Shown: positions 11,619-23,737 of the stretch, piece by piece
How the letters are laid out: each line of letters starts with the position of its first letter
Numbering within the stretch: position 1 is the stretch's first letter
Origin: Aporrectodea caliginosa
Lineage: Eukaryota; Annelida; Clitellata; Crassiclitellata; Lumbricidae
Reading direction: 5' to 3'
Length of the DNA stretch: 64,000 bases
NCBI GenBank assembly: GCA_020284085.1
Contig: JACEVL010000130.1
Span: 690,001 to 754,000 of the forward strand
Made by a program: the position numbers and the translations under genes
Notes under the pieces: model-generated
What the model was told of the DNA's origin: nothing
Database searches by the model: none
Seen by the model: only the letters and a program-made list of their open reading frames with translations

Positions 11619-14600
11619 GTGCCTAATTGTACCTGCCTTACCTGACCAATTCTTAATATGTTACGGTCTGTTATTAAATGCATGATTACTGTGAATATAG
11701 CGATATTTCGAAGGGAGTGCGTTGAGTTTTACCGATTGTGGGTCGGAATAGGTGCTAGCTATTCGGAGTATGCGCTACATGTTAAGTCATTGAAGAAATT
11801 ACAGTCGGGATCAATGTCGGGACAGTCGAGGAGAGGGCGATTGGTCATTTAATCTGTTAGGTCTAACAACGCGTATTGGAAGAGTTTAAATATTCGGCAT
11901 TATACATGGTCCATCCCTAGCTGTTTTCTCCAGAAGCGGACCTATTTCCAATTCAGACAATCGGCGGAGCAACTAGACTATAATAGTGCAATTTATAGCA
12001 GGTGTCTATTAGGTTACCGGTATTCGGAGTATGCGCTACTGAACATCGCATTAGGTAATGGTTTTGGTCAGTTAATTACATCCATAGACTTATCGTTATA
12101 ATTCATGTGTAGAGTAAAGTGTGCAGTGTGCACGGTCCAAGTCCTATGAGCAGACTAGTACAGTAAACCTACCGTCACGAGCTTAAATTAGGCAGTCAGT
12201 TATCAATCACAGAATACAATAGCTAAACAAGGTGGCGGAGGGAAACCAAATTTACATGATAATCAAGGGCAGAGAAGAGGAGAAGAAAGGTCTTTAGACA
12301 TAGATCAGATACTTCCAATCAATATGAACCCATAAAATGCTGTAACGAGAAACTTGAGAATGCCTTCGCTAAGAGTCCTTTGCATAATCAACTAAGATAA
12401 GAACTTTGCCACAAATTTCTTCACTAGGTTTTCAACTACCGTACCGGGGACAGGATGGTTATTAGTTTTTTCGCTAATACGGTCCAGTAATCAGTTTTAC
12501 CTGACGTCCTGGCGATACATACTATAGAAATGATCCCTAAAAGTATGATCTTGGAGCGTTAGGCTAGGCCTAACTCAAGATTGCCTTCCGTTTTAATTCT
12601 CTTTTTTGCCATAATAACAGTAGGCCTAGGAATTGCACCATTTGCTACTTTCTTTAAAGCCTTTATTTGTAAAGGGTATGGGCAACTGTCTCGCGTAAAT
12701 ACTAGTTACATGCTTCGTTGTCTAAACACTTTATATAGCGCCAATTAGGCACCTCACAAGCGCACTGTCTCAGCTATAGACTAACTAGTGCTAAAATTCC
12801 TTTAGAATTAAAAGCTCACTATACCAACAACCATGCAACGCTCTGGTAACTATTATAGGGTATAGGGTCTTTTAGGTTAACCACTTACGTAGGTCTATAG
12901 CCTATTCACTTGTTTTTCAGAAGATTCTTGAGTGTTGTCCGATCTGAAGTGCCATTAAACCTGGTTCATGTGATTTGATTGATTATGGTCTACTAATTCG
13001 CGTTGGCAGTTATGGGCGGAAATACGATCGAGTCGAATGAAATTCTGTATGATTAGACCGCCCATATAAACCGCTTGCAATGTGAAACTGGACGCACAAT
13101 TCATGTCCCTCCCTTTCTCATAGGTCTACTGGCCAAAGTCTCAACCAGTTTGATGAACAAGATCTGATAAGTTAAACAGTTCCGTTCATTTATATGAGGG
13201 GTGTATATCTCCACTAGATCACATTTCCATCCCCAACTACACGTTCGAAAGATCTTTACTGTGGTGTCGGTTATACCTTATATATATATAGGCCTATATA
13301 ACGAGACACTAATGCTGTAGGGCCTACCGCTCATAGGCCTTATGTTACCTCGACTGTAAGTAGTGTAAAATCAGACAGAGACAGCACTAAAATATAAAAT
13401 GCAGTATACAATCGTGTACCGCCTGCACTATTTATATTGAAACAAAAGGAGGCCATGGTTTTGGGGCGGTATAGTCTACGTTCTACAGGGCGGCAAAACT
13501 TACAAATGAAAAACTGAACATCAACTTTAATTTAAAACTGAGAGCGAGACCACGATAAATAGGGCTTAAACTAGGCTAGATATTGTCGGCGGCAGAAAGC
13601 TTAGCCCACAAACAGCACATTGTTAAATCCCCTCTGAGCAAACAATATAGGGTCTTCAGCCATTGATGAAAAGCCCTTTAGCATTTCCGTTGTTATTAGT
13701 TTGCACCAATACAGGCTACTCTATACGGATCCCATAAATTATGGCAATACGGGTACTCTTTTGGTTCTATGTGGGCATGCTGACAAGGAAAGGCAGACGT
13801 CACACAGACTCCAATATCTTAGCCAATTATTGACCCCAATATCTTAGCCAATATTATTATTAACTCCAATATTTTAGCCAATTATAGACTCAAATATCTT
13901 ATCCTATAGGCCTATATATTTTAGCTATTATAGGCCTACAAGGCCTATAGATGTTCCTGATCCAGCTCAGGCGGCATCATCTTTGATCCTTTGTTTCTAT
14001 TGTTTTCTTTGTTTCTTTCCTTTCATCATTCCCTACAATATCGCACGCACATCATGTTGGTGCCTTATGTTGGAAAGATTTCTAGATGCCAGACGGCTTA
14101 TGGCTTCAAATGTTCCTAGCCATATTGTATTTCAAATATTGCCATGCAATGCCTTTCAGTGTGCTACATTAAGTCTTTTTCCGAGGCGCCAAGTTTATTG
14201 AGAAATTTAATCGGTTCATTTATCAGTCGATGGTGTCAGATTCAATCTCCCCATGAGTTCTAAATTGGCATTTATAACCCTTTGACCTGCCCCAACCAAG
14301 AGGATCACTTCCACTTCCCAAGGGTATAGGCTACTGTACGTCGCATCCGTTAGACATCTGTGTTAAGTCTACTCGCTGTATTGGGTAGACTGTAGACAGT
14401 GTAACCCGTTAAAGCTTTGGCCGCATTTAAATAATGATTAAGAAGTAGGCTACATAACTAGATTTCTGTGAATTCTGACTTGACTAACTTGGATGCAAAC
14501 ATTCCTTAGTTATGTAGTATTATTTTAAATAGTGCTTTACTTAGTTTTATTTCATTTCATCTTTTTGTTCTATTTTATTTTATTTCATTTTTCATAATCT

Positions 14601-14925
14601 TGTCATAAAATTTGCCTCTGTTTACTTTGGTTTTGATTTGTTTGCTCTGTGAACTTGCTAATGATTTGTTTAATGTGTAAAATGTCTAATGTATAGTACT
14701 AAAACTATTTGGACTCAGCTGCCTGTTAGCATAATTTGTTCTCATAATTTGTTCTGGATCACTAAACGTTGACTGAAATGTTAACCAGGTACTAGGGGCC
14801 AGAGTGGTATAAGCTTTTAGCTTTTTCCTGGCTTCCTGTTGCGCAGTGACTGATCTGTTTATGTCATGATGAGTACTGTTATTTGTTCTGTTTCTGACGC
14901 AATAAATAAATAAATAATAATTTAG
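11060..14925. other. gene-free stretch
   Basis: Apart from the TA run and short GGCCTATA-rich stretches around 13270-13340 and 13890-13950, I see no coding, no RNA gene and no clear element in almost 4 kb. Three or four short AATATCTTAGCCAAT repeats occur at 13805-13920. Confidence 0.5.
11549..11614. repeat. (TA)n microsatellite, about 33 units
   Basis: Pure TA run between unique sequences. Confidence 0.95.
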
Positions 14926-14929
14926 CTGC

Positions 14930-15058
14930 GCCACTGTTCATACTCTGTCAGTGCCAGTCCCAAGTCTGGATGTCTGGATGAAGGAGAAGGGCAACGCTAA
15001 TGAGCTTTAAAATTGTTATCTCACAGTGTCGCTAAACTGAAACTACTAGGCCGCCTAC
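14930..15058 (+). repeat. dispersed repeat family F, copy before the microsatellite
   Basis: GCGCCACTGTTCATACTCTG, CAGTGCCAGTCCCAAGTCTG, CACAGTGTCGCTAAACTGAA then CTACTA. Related copies: 15290-15420, 3862-3985, and inverted at 5880-6012. Confidence 0.65.
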
Positions 15059-15060
15059 TA

Positions 15061-15289
<229 letters not shown>

Positions 15290-15290
<1 letters not shown>

Positions 15291-15420
15291 CTTCGCCACT
15301 GTCTGTACCGTACTCTAGCAGCACCAGTCCCAGGCCTGTATAAAGTAGGATCGAGCTACCATAATTGGAGGGTAACAGCTGCTAATCGTTTTTGTCGTGA
15401 TACAGCGTAGTTAACACAGC
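15290..15420 (+). repeat. dispersed repeat family F, copy after the microsatellite
   Basis: CTTCGCCACTGTCTGTACCG, AGCACCAGTCCCAGGCCTGT; same orientation as 14930-15058. Confidence 0.6.
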
Positions 15421-15424
15421 AACT

Positions 15425-16288
15425 AACCAACTAACGAGGAATAGGCCTACATGGTTAGTGAATCAGGGCTTTTTTTAGCGTGCTTCTACACAAAATGTGC
15501 AGTTCTAAATCAATTTGTGCAACTGTAAAAGCATTTTTGTGCAGTGAAAAATTGCTAAAAAAGGTCATTCTCATAAAATTGGGAAAAATTGACCATAGGT
15601 TTTTGAAAAAGAGAGAAGAGGTTGTGCACAGACATGTAATTCTGTACAGAAAGTGTGAAATTTAAGGATAACAATAATTCCCCTCTCAGCAGGATTCAGA
15701 GGAATTTGTTTGTTTGAAAACTCTCGTTACTACCCCCTCGAACATTCTTGGAAATCTCTTGTTACTACCTACCCCCTCGAAAATATTCTTGGAAAACACG
15801 CGTCAGTACCCCCCCCGGTCGTCAACTTTTCAAATATGTTGGATACCTCTGATCTGAGAACCCTCGATTTCCCCCCGACAGCAAGGGAGTAGATTAAACA
15901 CCATGGGTTCTGCAGTTGTAAAATTTCCTTTAAAAATCCCTGTAGTGAATGCTGATCTGCAACGTAACAACTCAACACGTCTTACTAGACAGGATTTGAG
16001 GCTACGTGAAACGTCTTTTGCAACCACGCAATGTCATAAGAATCAGGGCCACAGAATAGGCCTATGTTTATGAATGACAAAGAAAGCCTGTTTATTGGGT
16101 AGGATATCAGATCACCAGACTCGGACTAAAGATAGAGAACAGCCGTGGGCTTCATTTTTAACGGAAACAGATTGGCCATCAATTCGCATTCATCGCAAAC
16201 CAAATTGTGGAATCAGAAACTGATAAAGATTGGTTGATTGATTGTTTGGTTGATTAATTGGTTGGTTGAGTGATTATAGTTGGTTGGG

Positions 16289-16329
<41 letters not shown>

Positions 16330-16690
16330 AGGCTATTTGGATGATCGACGGGCTGATTAGTGTTGTCGAAGATGATGTTGGTGATATTGTTGACGATAGC
16401 GACGACGACGTACGATTATGAATTCTTGATGACGATGCATGATCATCAATTGGGTCTATTGAATGATTGAATTGATGATTGGATGAAGACGATGCCCTTA
16501 ATTAGTGCAAGCATATAGGCCTATTATGTATGTTTATATTAATGAGCAAACGGAGCAAAGATAGGCCTATAGTTCTATCATATACACCTAAATGCAAAAA
16601 TTATGTAGATCTATGTAGATCTAGGCTACTGTATAGGCCTGTATTCTAACTTCTAATTAATTTTTCCGCCTCTAAGTCTGTGGCATATTG
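15425..16690. other. no gene seen
   Basis: Contains CTCGTTACTACCCCCTCGAA-type short direct repeats (15718-15790) and the GATT run; no coding recognised. Confidence 0.5.
16240..16330 (+). repeat. (GATT)n microsatellite
   Basis: GATTGATTGATT run preceded by degenerate TGGTTGATT units. Confidence 0.9.
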
Positions 16691-16699
16691 ATTGACCAA

Positions 16700-16850
16700 G
16701 TCAGGCTTAATTTGGTCGAAAGACCATAGTTCGCAGTATAAGTTTAGCCCGTGTTACATTTCAGAGCCCAATCAAATTAATTTAGTTTGTCGACCATATA
16801 GTTCGCAGTACTTATAAGTTTAGCCCGTGTTAGATTTTCAGAGCCATTTA
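16700..16850 (+). repeat. two-copy tandem duplication of about 70 bp
   Basis: GACCATAGTTCGCAGTA and AAGTTTAGCCCGTGTTA occur twice, followed each time by TTTCAGAGCC; the second copy has a CTTA insertion. Confidence 0.85.
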
Positions 16851-17084
16851 AATGCATTATTTGCAAATGCATGGGTGGCACCGTTCCTACTTCAGAGTTA
16901 GGCTTAATGCAAAGCAGCTGATGGTGATTTTCGTTGTTTCGTTCCAGTGTCGAAGTTTGACAATGATAGATGGCCTTTTGGTGATTCCGTGCAGTAATGC
17001 AAAATGTTCGCGTTTATCTATGGAGATCGTGTGGCCTCGATCCTGCTTAATTATGCTTCCATTAATTAATCGGGTGCGATCCTT

Positions 17085-17260
17085 CACCACCGCTACCTGC
17101 AGTTTGTGTAAGGACCTTGACCACGACCTTCACTCACATGCAACTGCTCAGCCGCCTCAGCGCCATCCATGTTCTGTCGAATGGTCAGGTTCACAGTCTG
17201 AACTTCGAAAGGAGGAATATATCAAATGCAATTGTATTATATTATAGGCCCTGTATGCTT
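17085..17260 (+). mobile_element. SINE family D
   Basis: GACCTTGACCACGACCTTCA, CAGCGCCATCCATGTTCTGT, TGAACTTCGAAAGGAGGAAT; matches 1261-1440. Overlaps a 131-codon open frame (from 16852) that I do not consider a gene. Confidence 0.5.
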
Positions 17261-17744
17261 CAACTACTAGCAAACCAGGCCAGCGGATAGAATGAATAAA
17301 ATGGCTAATACCTGCAACTCCCTACTAATAATAATAATAATAATAATAGAGATTTGAGTGCCGTAGTTCGTAAGCAGTCGATGACTCGAAGCTACTCCCA
17401 GCCCAGATAGGCTACTTCCGCAAGCTCTTCACCATCCATGCAACCAGTCCGCTCTACCGTGCAGATCATCTTCCGTTCTCACTCTTTATCGACCCCGGTC
17501 ATTACTCATCTCAAGTTCGATAGCGCATTGGATAACATCTGGCGTAGAGAGCGAGAGGTACCGAGTTCGAGCCCGTAGGGCGGACGTGCTTTGTGTTTGC
17601 AGGCTGTCTGTTCTGTTAGTAGTTAAGATTTATGTCTTCTGTCATTTACGTTCTTGTGAATTGTTTCAATTGCATAACTGTAAACTGTACCGGTTGCTAT
17701 GTGTCAACTGGATTGTTTCAATATTGGAATTATTATTATTATTA

Positions 17745-18160
17745 TTATTATTATCTCCAACCGAGCAATATCCAACACTGCACCACGTCTCTGGAACGAT
17801 CTGCCTCCTGAATTCCGCACTTGTTCGGTTCTTCCACCATCATCGCCAATCATCCACCATCATCTGCCTCAGACTCTTCTATCCATCACCCCAAGGCTTT
17901 CCACTCGAAATTAAAGTCTCTCCTTTTCAAGAACTCTTACCCCAACTCATCTGATCCTGTACCTTCCAATCCTCGACCTAAACGATACCCACCTATTAGC
18001 ATCTGCTAATAGGTGGGTATCTACTCGGACCAGACGGACCTCCTTCGGACTACTCTTTTGGACAACCTGACTAGACGCAGCGCTCGTGAATAAGCTGGTG
18101 CCCTGCACTTGGCTTTCGACTGGCGCTTTAGAAGTTAGGAGATTACGATTACGATGAAAT
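17745..18160 (+). mobile_element. LINE 3' remnant
   Basis: SNRAISNTAPRLWNDLPPEF and FHSKLKSLLFKNSY are the LINE C-terminal signature (RLWNDLP). The 3' end has AATAAGCTGGTGCCCTGC and a GATTAC tail, also seen at 6355-6425 and, inverted, at 3290-3420 and 44945-45060. Confidence 0.7.
17984..18021. repeat. 38-bp near-palindrome, 18-bp arms, 2-base loop
   Basis: GATACCCACCTATTAGCA, TC, then the exact reverse complement. Confidence 0.95.
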
Positions 18161-18319
18161 CGTAAAAGCAAGTTTGACGTGAAGCTATAGCGGCGCGCTG
18201 TAGGCCTATATCAGTCGAATGTCGGAGAGGTTCAGGCTATTTCCAGATTTCGTACACGGAAACCTTAAATGGCAGGACACTCATTCAAACTGGCAGCGGT
18301 AGGCCCCCTAGTGTTCGAA

Positions 18320-18865
18320 GGATCTTACCCGATCAATTCGTTGAAATAAGCATGGTGTTGAGGCCATACAGTCACTGCTGAAGACTTGAAAGCGTTAAAC
18401 TTACATTTACCAAGAAGGCCGTTCAAGGTCGTCGTAGGCCCTAGGCACTCTTGCATGCATTCGTAGACCCCAACTGCATGCTCTGCATTAAAGCTAAACG
18501 TACACTGTGTTTGAGCATTCACATTATTTATTGACGTCATGCTTTGGTCTGCACATCCTCCGGGAATAAGTTGCCTAACAACCTGCGACCTGAACTCCTC
18601 AGCCTCTCTTAGACTCTTTTCCGTAAACGCTTGAAGACCATTCTGTTTGACTGTGGTTTCATTGTGTTAGGTTGGGAGCGACTCTGGCGAGTCTCTCTTG
18701 AAGTGGACCTATATAAAAATTTGCAATTACAATTATAGTTAGGCCTACAATCTCTGATCTCGCACTTAGAAACATGACGTGTCAGTCATGCAAGACTACA
18801 GAAATCTGAAACAAGACGTAGGCTACATCATTAGATCATAGGATTTGATGTGTATTCACAATGAC
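18320..18865 (+). repeat. dispersed repeat family E, second long copy
   Basis: Matches 1858-2290 throughout, for example TAAGTTGCCTAACAACCTGC and CGTGTCAGTCATGCAAGACT. The match resumes at 20287 after the nested insertion. Confidence 0.75.
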
Positions 18866-20286
18866 ATTGGGCCGGGAGCGCCTCTGAGTATATATATATA
18901 TCTTCGTTTAATAGAACAAACTGACAAACCGCAGTGAGTTACATAATGGAAAGGAAAACAGATCTAATATATGTGGTATAGTTGCTGAGTTTACAGTTAA
19001 TTGAAAAGCCTAAATTAGAGCATGTAGGCTATATGCTACCGTATTTTATAAAGAATTCTTGGTATGAAATTTCTGTCATCTTTTGCGGGTAGTTGAAAGG
19101 GGTGAGACCTGGGGCGCATGTTGTAATGGCGCTGAGCAGTGGGTGGAAAGAGACTTCGCAAGACATGCGCGTCATTAACAGTCACCGCTCTCAACAGACG
19201 CACGTCAGCGGCTTCCGCCATCATCGTGAGTGGCTCGATGTCGGATGAGAGGAACTGCAATCGTTGCATTTTCCTCTGGAAGCGTTCAAGTTTCGAGCGA
19301 TCTTCTGCAGATGTAAATCCCCACCAGGCGGGCGACGCGTAGAGGAGACGAGAGACTGTCGTGGCCCTGGCAACGGTGGACAGCGCCTCGGGAGATAGCC
19401 CATGGGCTCTCAGTACCCTAAGTGCTTGAAAGGATCCAGTGCAGGATCCCAGGACCCGTTCAACATGCGATGTTGCCCGGAGATCGCTTCGAAGTATGAC
19501 GCCGAGGATCTTCATCTCGGTTACTCGCTCCATACCCTGGATCAGGGGTGGCAAGATTGATGGTTTTAATCTTCGGGAAACCAACATCTCTTTGGATTTA
19601 TTCGTGTTCAGCCGGAGATTGTTAGCTGTAGCCCATTCGTTTATTGCCTCAAGTTCCTCACTGATCGTGTACCTCATCGAACGGGCGACGATAAGATATG
19701 TGTCATCTGCGAACTTTACAATCTTGTTCCGCTCGTGGATAGGGTGGAGGTCAGAGGCATTGACGATGAAATCAGATGGGCCCACTCCGGATCCCTGAAT
19801 CACGCTGGCATTAATTTTCGCAAGTGCCGACAGTCGTCCAGCAATGCGAGTGGCGTGACTTCGGTCTTCCAAGAAGTCGACCAGCCAGTTGTAAATGCAG
19901 TCTGGTAGTTCGAGATTTGAGAGCTTGCGCGCTAGGACAGAGTGTCGGACGGTGTCGAACGCCTTTGCGAAATCAAGCGAAATGATGGTAACATAGTCGT
20001 CCTCCGCTAGAATTGTTGTGACATGATGAAGGATGGAGATGAGCGCAGCAGTGGTGGAACCAGTGGGGCGGAAGGCATACTGGTCTGCAAGTAGGTCAGA
20101 GATGGGAGGAGTCTGAAAGGCTTGATACATGTACGTACGGACCAGCTCCCTCTCGACCATTCTCGAGAGTACTGGAACTATTGAAATAGGGCGATAGTCT
20201 GCCGGTTTGCTTGGAGACTCAATCTTGGGAATGGGGTGGATGATATCTTGAAGGGGCGCTATATCAGGTTTCATTGATTGATTGAT
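18866..20286. mobile_element. nested insertion: SINE-like tail element interrupted by a truncated LINE
   Basis: The flanking DNA on both sides (18420-18865 and 20287-20425) matches 1858-2440 continuously, so this block is an insertion into an older repeat. At its two ends are halves of one short element: GGGAGCGCCTCTGAGTA on the left and TATCTTGAAGGGGCGCTATA on the right. The LINE sits between the halves. TGACAT borders both outer sides and is a candidate target-site duplication. Confidence 0.75.
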
Positions 20287-20313
20287 TGACATGCGATCCA
20301 GGAAATAAAACAC
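19036..20313 (-). CDS. non-LTR retrotransposon reverse transcriptase, 5'-truncated (CR1/L2-like)
   Basis: The retroelement frame covers roughly the last 400 codons with no stop: ADYRPISIVPVLSRM (finger), SLDFAKAFDTVRH (motif A), QGSGVGP (motif B), KFADDTYLIV (motif C, catalytic Asp pair), [11 protein letters not shown] and a C-terminal DDRNFIPRILYK. Endonuclease and ORF1 are absent. The first 15 or so codons of the open frame come from the interrupted host element, not the LINE. The intact frame implies recent insertion. The clade is judged by motif style (CR1/L2/Rex1 group) and not firm. Confidence 0.88.
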   Translation of the reverse strand: MFYFLDRMSINQSMKPDIAPLQDIIHPIPKIESPSKPADYRPISIVPVLSRMVERELVRTYMYQAFQTPPISDLLADQYAFRPTGSTTAALISILHHVTTILAEDDYVTIISLDFAKAFDTVRHSVLARKLSNLELPDCIYNWLVDFLEDRSHATRIAGRLSALAKINASVIQGSGVGPSDFIVNASDLHPIHERNKIVKFADDTYLIVARSMRYTISEELEAINEWATANNLRLNTNKSKEMLVSRRLKPSILPPLIQGMERVTEMKILGVILRSDLRATSHVERVLGSCTGSFQALRVLRAHGLSPEALSTVARATTVSRLLYASPAWWGFTSAEDRSKLERFQRKMQRLQFLSSDIEPLTMMAEAADVRLLRAVTVNDAHVLRSLFPPTAQRHYNMRPRSHPFQLPAKDDRNFIPRILYKIR

Positions 20314-20429
20314 CTTTGACAGATTGCATCAAGTAGACTATTTATTTCCTTTGACTTTCGTAAGTAAACAAAGTATAAATAATTATTCAACAAAGCGTGC
20401 AAGACGATAGCGCCAGGATACCATATACC

Positions 20430-21345
20430 CGGTAATTTTAAACTGTTTATTAGATGTATGTACACCAAAGTGCGATTAGCAATTGGTTAAAAAATAAATA
20501 CTTCCTTATTCATGCACTGGAAGCACATTGCATGGAAATGCATTTCAATGTAGCAAAATCAGTTGTGCTTATAAACATTAATGTGTTTGAGGGTTGCAGA
20601 AAAGTAGGAAAACAATACTATTAGTTGAAAAAGCAAAATATTTAGAGTCCCTGTTTACTGCTTGTAGATTGTTTAAGCCTTAATCTGTCAACAGTATTCT
20701 TTTTAAAGTATTCTTTTACAGATAAAGTACACAAAGATGAAATAGTTATATTGCAGTTATTAGTACAAAGCCACGAATGCATGTGGCTGTTTTTTTTATA
20801 AAGAGTATGCAAGGTTTACAAATACATGGAACATAATATTTTGGAAGCTGTTTAAAATAAATGACAGCAACTGTTTGTGGGCCTGGATGTTTACTGCATC
20901 AGGCTGATATCGATATGTGAGATGGCATTCCTTTTTGTTCAAGTTAAAATATGGTAGGCCAATAACTATACATTTAACTGAGTTTTGTGCATTGTTTGTG
21001 CGACAACAGAAAATGATACTTTGAGAGAACTATAATATCCTGGGAAAATGTAGCAATAGAGGCCTTTGCTCGAATGTTTAGGCAAGCCAACTGCTTTTCA
21101 GTTGAACTGCTTATATAATATGTTTCTTCTGTGTTATTAATTATTTTGAAGAGCTCTGTTTCTTCATCTGTGTTTGAGTTTAATTATTTTTTATGCTGCT
21201 CAAAGTGGCAAAATAAAGTTTATATATATTTAACTCATTGGCTGTTGTAAACTTTAATAATCCTAATGACGTACTTCCATCCACATTGCACACAGCAATC
21301 TTCAATAATTAAAAACTGTAGAAAAACATAGAAAATTCACAGTGA
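20430..21345. other. no gene seen
   Basis: AT-rich unique-looking DNA below the GALNT gene; no exon recognised on either strand. Confidence 0.5.
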
Positions 21346-21355
21346 TAGTCGGCTA

Positions 21356-21759
21356 CAAAGCTCGAGGGTGCGTACCATACGTATTCTATTTTTTGAAAGG
21401 TACGTACGTTTTTTAACGTACCCTTTTTTATGGTACGTAATAGGGTACGTAAACAATACAAAAATACGTTAACCACGTCATTGCTCATTATAAGAATGTT
21501 CAATTTAATTTAAGCAAGCGACCACAACCCAGTATACAGCGTAGTAAATTGCTGCAATGCTATATTGTAGGTCTATGTTTATCCAGCATACATTGCACTT
21601 AATGCACTAATGTCAAATTATACGTAAGCTATGGGTCGCCGAGTAAACCATAAATAAGTCTTCGTGTATGATACGTACCATACGCGTATTCTATTTTTTG
21701 AAAGGTACGTACGTATTTTAACGTATTCTATTTTAGGCTATGCGTACCCTCGAGCTCTG
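21356..21759. mobile_element. hAT-type MITE, 404 bp
   Basis: Ends CAAAGCTCGAGGGTGCG and CAGAGCTCGAGGGTACG, with exact 8-bp GTCGGCTA on both sides (21348-21355, 21760-21767). Subterminal GGTACGTACGT repeats. Confidence 0.85.
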
Positions 21760-22078
21760 GTCGGCTACATCACAAAGTTGACAGAAAACCAGCCACATTC
21801 TTATAATAGGAGAATTCAAAACATACGTCATCCTATATTCCTATAAGCGTCTTCCAATGGCTGACCGCAACAGCCATAGCAACAACAACAATAGGTGAAA
21901 AGAACAATGTCAATCAGAGAAGCTAATCACAGATTTGTAGAGCACCTCTTCAAGAAAGACTCCTCAGAGGTGCCCTCTACCTAACAACACAAAAGCAAAC
22001 AATGCAAAAGCTTGATCAAACTGAATGGTTACGAAAAATTGATGATATGATCAATTTGCATTTACACACTTATGTGGC

Positions 22079-22264
22079 CAGTGGCATAACGAAGGGTTCA
22101 GCGCCCGGGGGCAAATGCTGACGACTGTGCCCCCTTTTAATTTTCTTGCTGACTTTTAATCGTTCTTGTCATAGTACTGTGTCGACTGAAAGCTAATTTT
22201 GCGCCCCTCTGGTGCTGTGCCCGGGGGCGGTTGCCCCCTTTGCTCCCCCTTCATTACGCCACTG
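22079..22264. mobile_element. hAT-type MITE, 186 bp
   Basis: Ends CAGTGGCATAACGAAGGG and CAGTGGCGTAATGAAGGG; flanks TATGTGGC/TATGTGGG match at 7 of 8 positions. Confidence 0.83.
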
Positions 22265-23259
22265 TATGTGGGTGACCAACATGATAAATACATGGTGATC
22301 CCGTGCTAAACAAAAAACCGGAGCGCCAGCTTCAGGCACCAAGTTAATCTAGAAAGTTTTACTGGTATGGCGTTCCCCGACATCAATAAAAGAACCTGAG
22401 CACGTTCCGGTCCCAACTGATCCCTGCAAATACCTAATATCAGTAACTTCTACAGCAGTATTGTAACAATGCCCAACCCATCAATCAATCATTGTTGCCC
22501 TGTGAAACCAATTAATAAGCGATAATCCAACATAAGACTAAGCAATAGCCTCTAGTTGCCAGACAATATATGCAAGGTATTGTTTTTGCCACATTAACAT
22601 ATGCTGTTATCTGACATTTTACACATATGCATTATACCAGCAAGACTGTTGGTAAAGTAAAATTATTATGATGCATCATACTTAGCAGAAACTGAAAGCA
22701 GAAAGTCAGAAAGGAACAAGCAATCTGGCCAAGATGAACAGTTATCTTCATTTTAACATATCATCTCATAAATAAAACTACCCTTTCCATAAATATCACA
22801 AAACCCAGCCCGTGCATAAACCGCTTTACACATAACATATTAGAAAATATCACACAGACACACACACACATCAATATCATGAAACATTCCTTGCGATATA
22901 GTAAAATAGAAGCCAGAGGCCAAAATTTACCATTAGTACAATTATAACGTATGGCAAACAAGGCGCAGGGATAGGTATATCGACTTCAGGGTAATACCTT
23001 GTGAACTATAAGATAGACTTGGTTTGGTTTTGAGGCAACAACGGTTGATGCCTTGTGCATTAGACACCTGGACTGAAATGAATGCAAATATTACCTACAG
23101 CTCCATGCCTATATATTTCCCATGAATGAACTATGTACAATTAAAAAATTTATCTCCGATTAACACCACTCTTAAAACTTATTACAGTTAAAGAAACAAT
23201 TCACCTCAAGTCCCTACAACCTCTCTGAAAACTTAATAAAACAAAACAATTCATATGGT

Positions 23260-23421
23260 CAGGGATGGGCAGTAATTGAAATTACGTAATTAAAATTACT
23301 TGAAATTGTCCAATTTTTAATTTTCTCATGTATTTTGTAATTTGAAATTACATTTCATGTCCCAAAGTAATTTGTAATTTGTAATTCAATTACATTTTTC
23401 CAAGTAATTTGCCCATCCCTG
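23260..23421. mobile_element. hAT-type MITE, 162 bp, near GALNT 3' end
   Basis: Ends CAGGGATGGGCA and CAGGGATGGGCAAATTA; AT-rich interior built of AAATTAC and GTAATTT words. Flanks CATATGGT/CAAATGGT match at 7 of 8. It begins 140 bp below the stop codon, so may lie in the 3' UTR. Confidence 0.83.
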
Positions 23422-23560
23422 CAAATGGTCCACACAGCCAACAAAACACTTCAAATGGTCCACACAGCCATGTTTCCAATCAAAGACCTCTCGACCGAAT
23501 TTCCCACAATAAATAATTCCACTCTATTGTCCGCTTGAAAGTGAAGCACTTACACGTATT

Positions 23561-23737
23561 CTACGAATCGCCTTTCTGCAAATTCCATTCCTTTAGGGCA
23601 ACTGTGGTATTTAGGTGTTCCCATTGCCACTTCTGTGTTTTCGAATGGTGAGAACAAGGCATCATGAACAGTTCACGACGTTCAACGTCGCAGTCGAGAC
23701 ATAAGGACGACAGAACGTGTAACAACTGCTGCGCCTC
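23561..23737 (-). CDS. GALNT10-like exon 12 (lectin gamma repeat, stop)
   Basis: Recognised by [35 protein letters not shown] and a TAG stop. It aligns in spacing with the last lectin repeat of human GALNT10 (SGSCMDC...TQQWLFEH). The acceptor is a clear AACAG. The 3' untranslated end lies below 23561; a hAT MITE begins 140 bp further on. Confidence 0.9.
   Translation of the reverse strand, partial: EAQQLLHVLSSLCLDCDVERRELFMMPCSHHSKTQKWQWEHLNTTVALKEWNLQKGDS

Noticed and set aside
16852..17247. 131-codon plus-strand frame
   Set aside because: Its second half is a SINE family D copy and the rest has no recognisable similarity.
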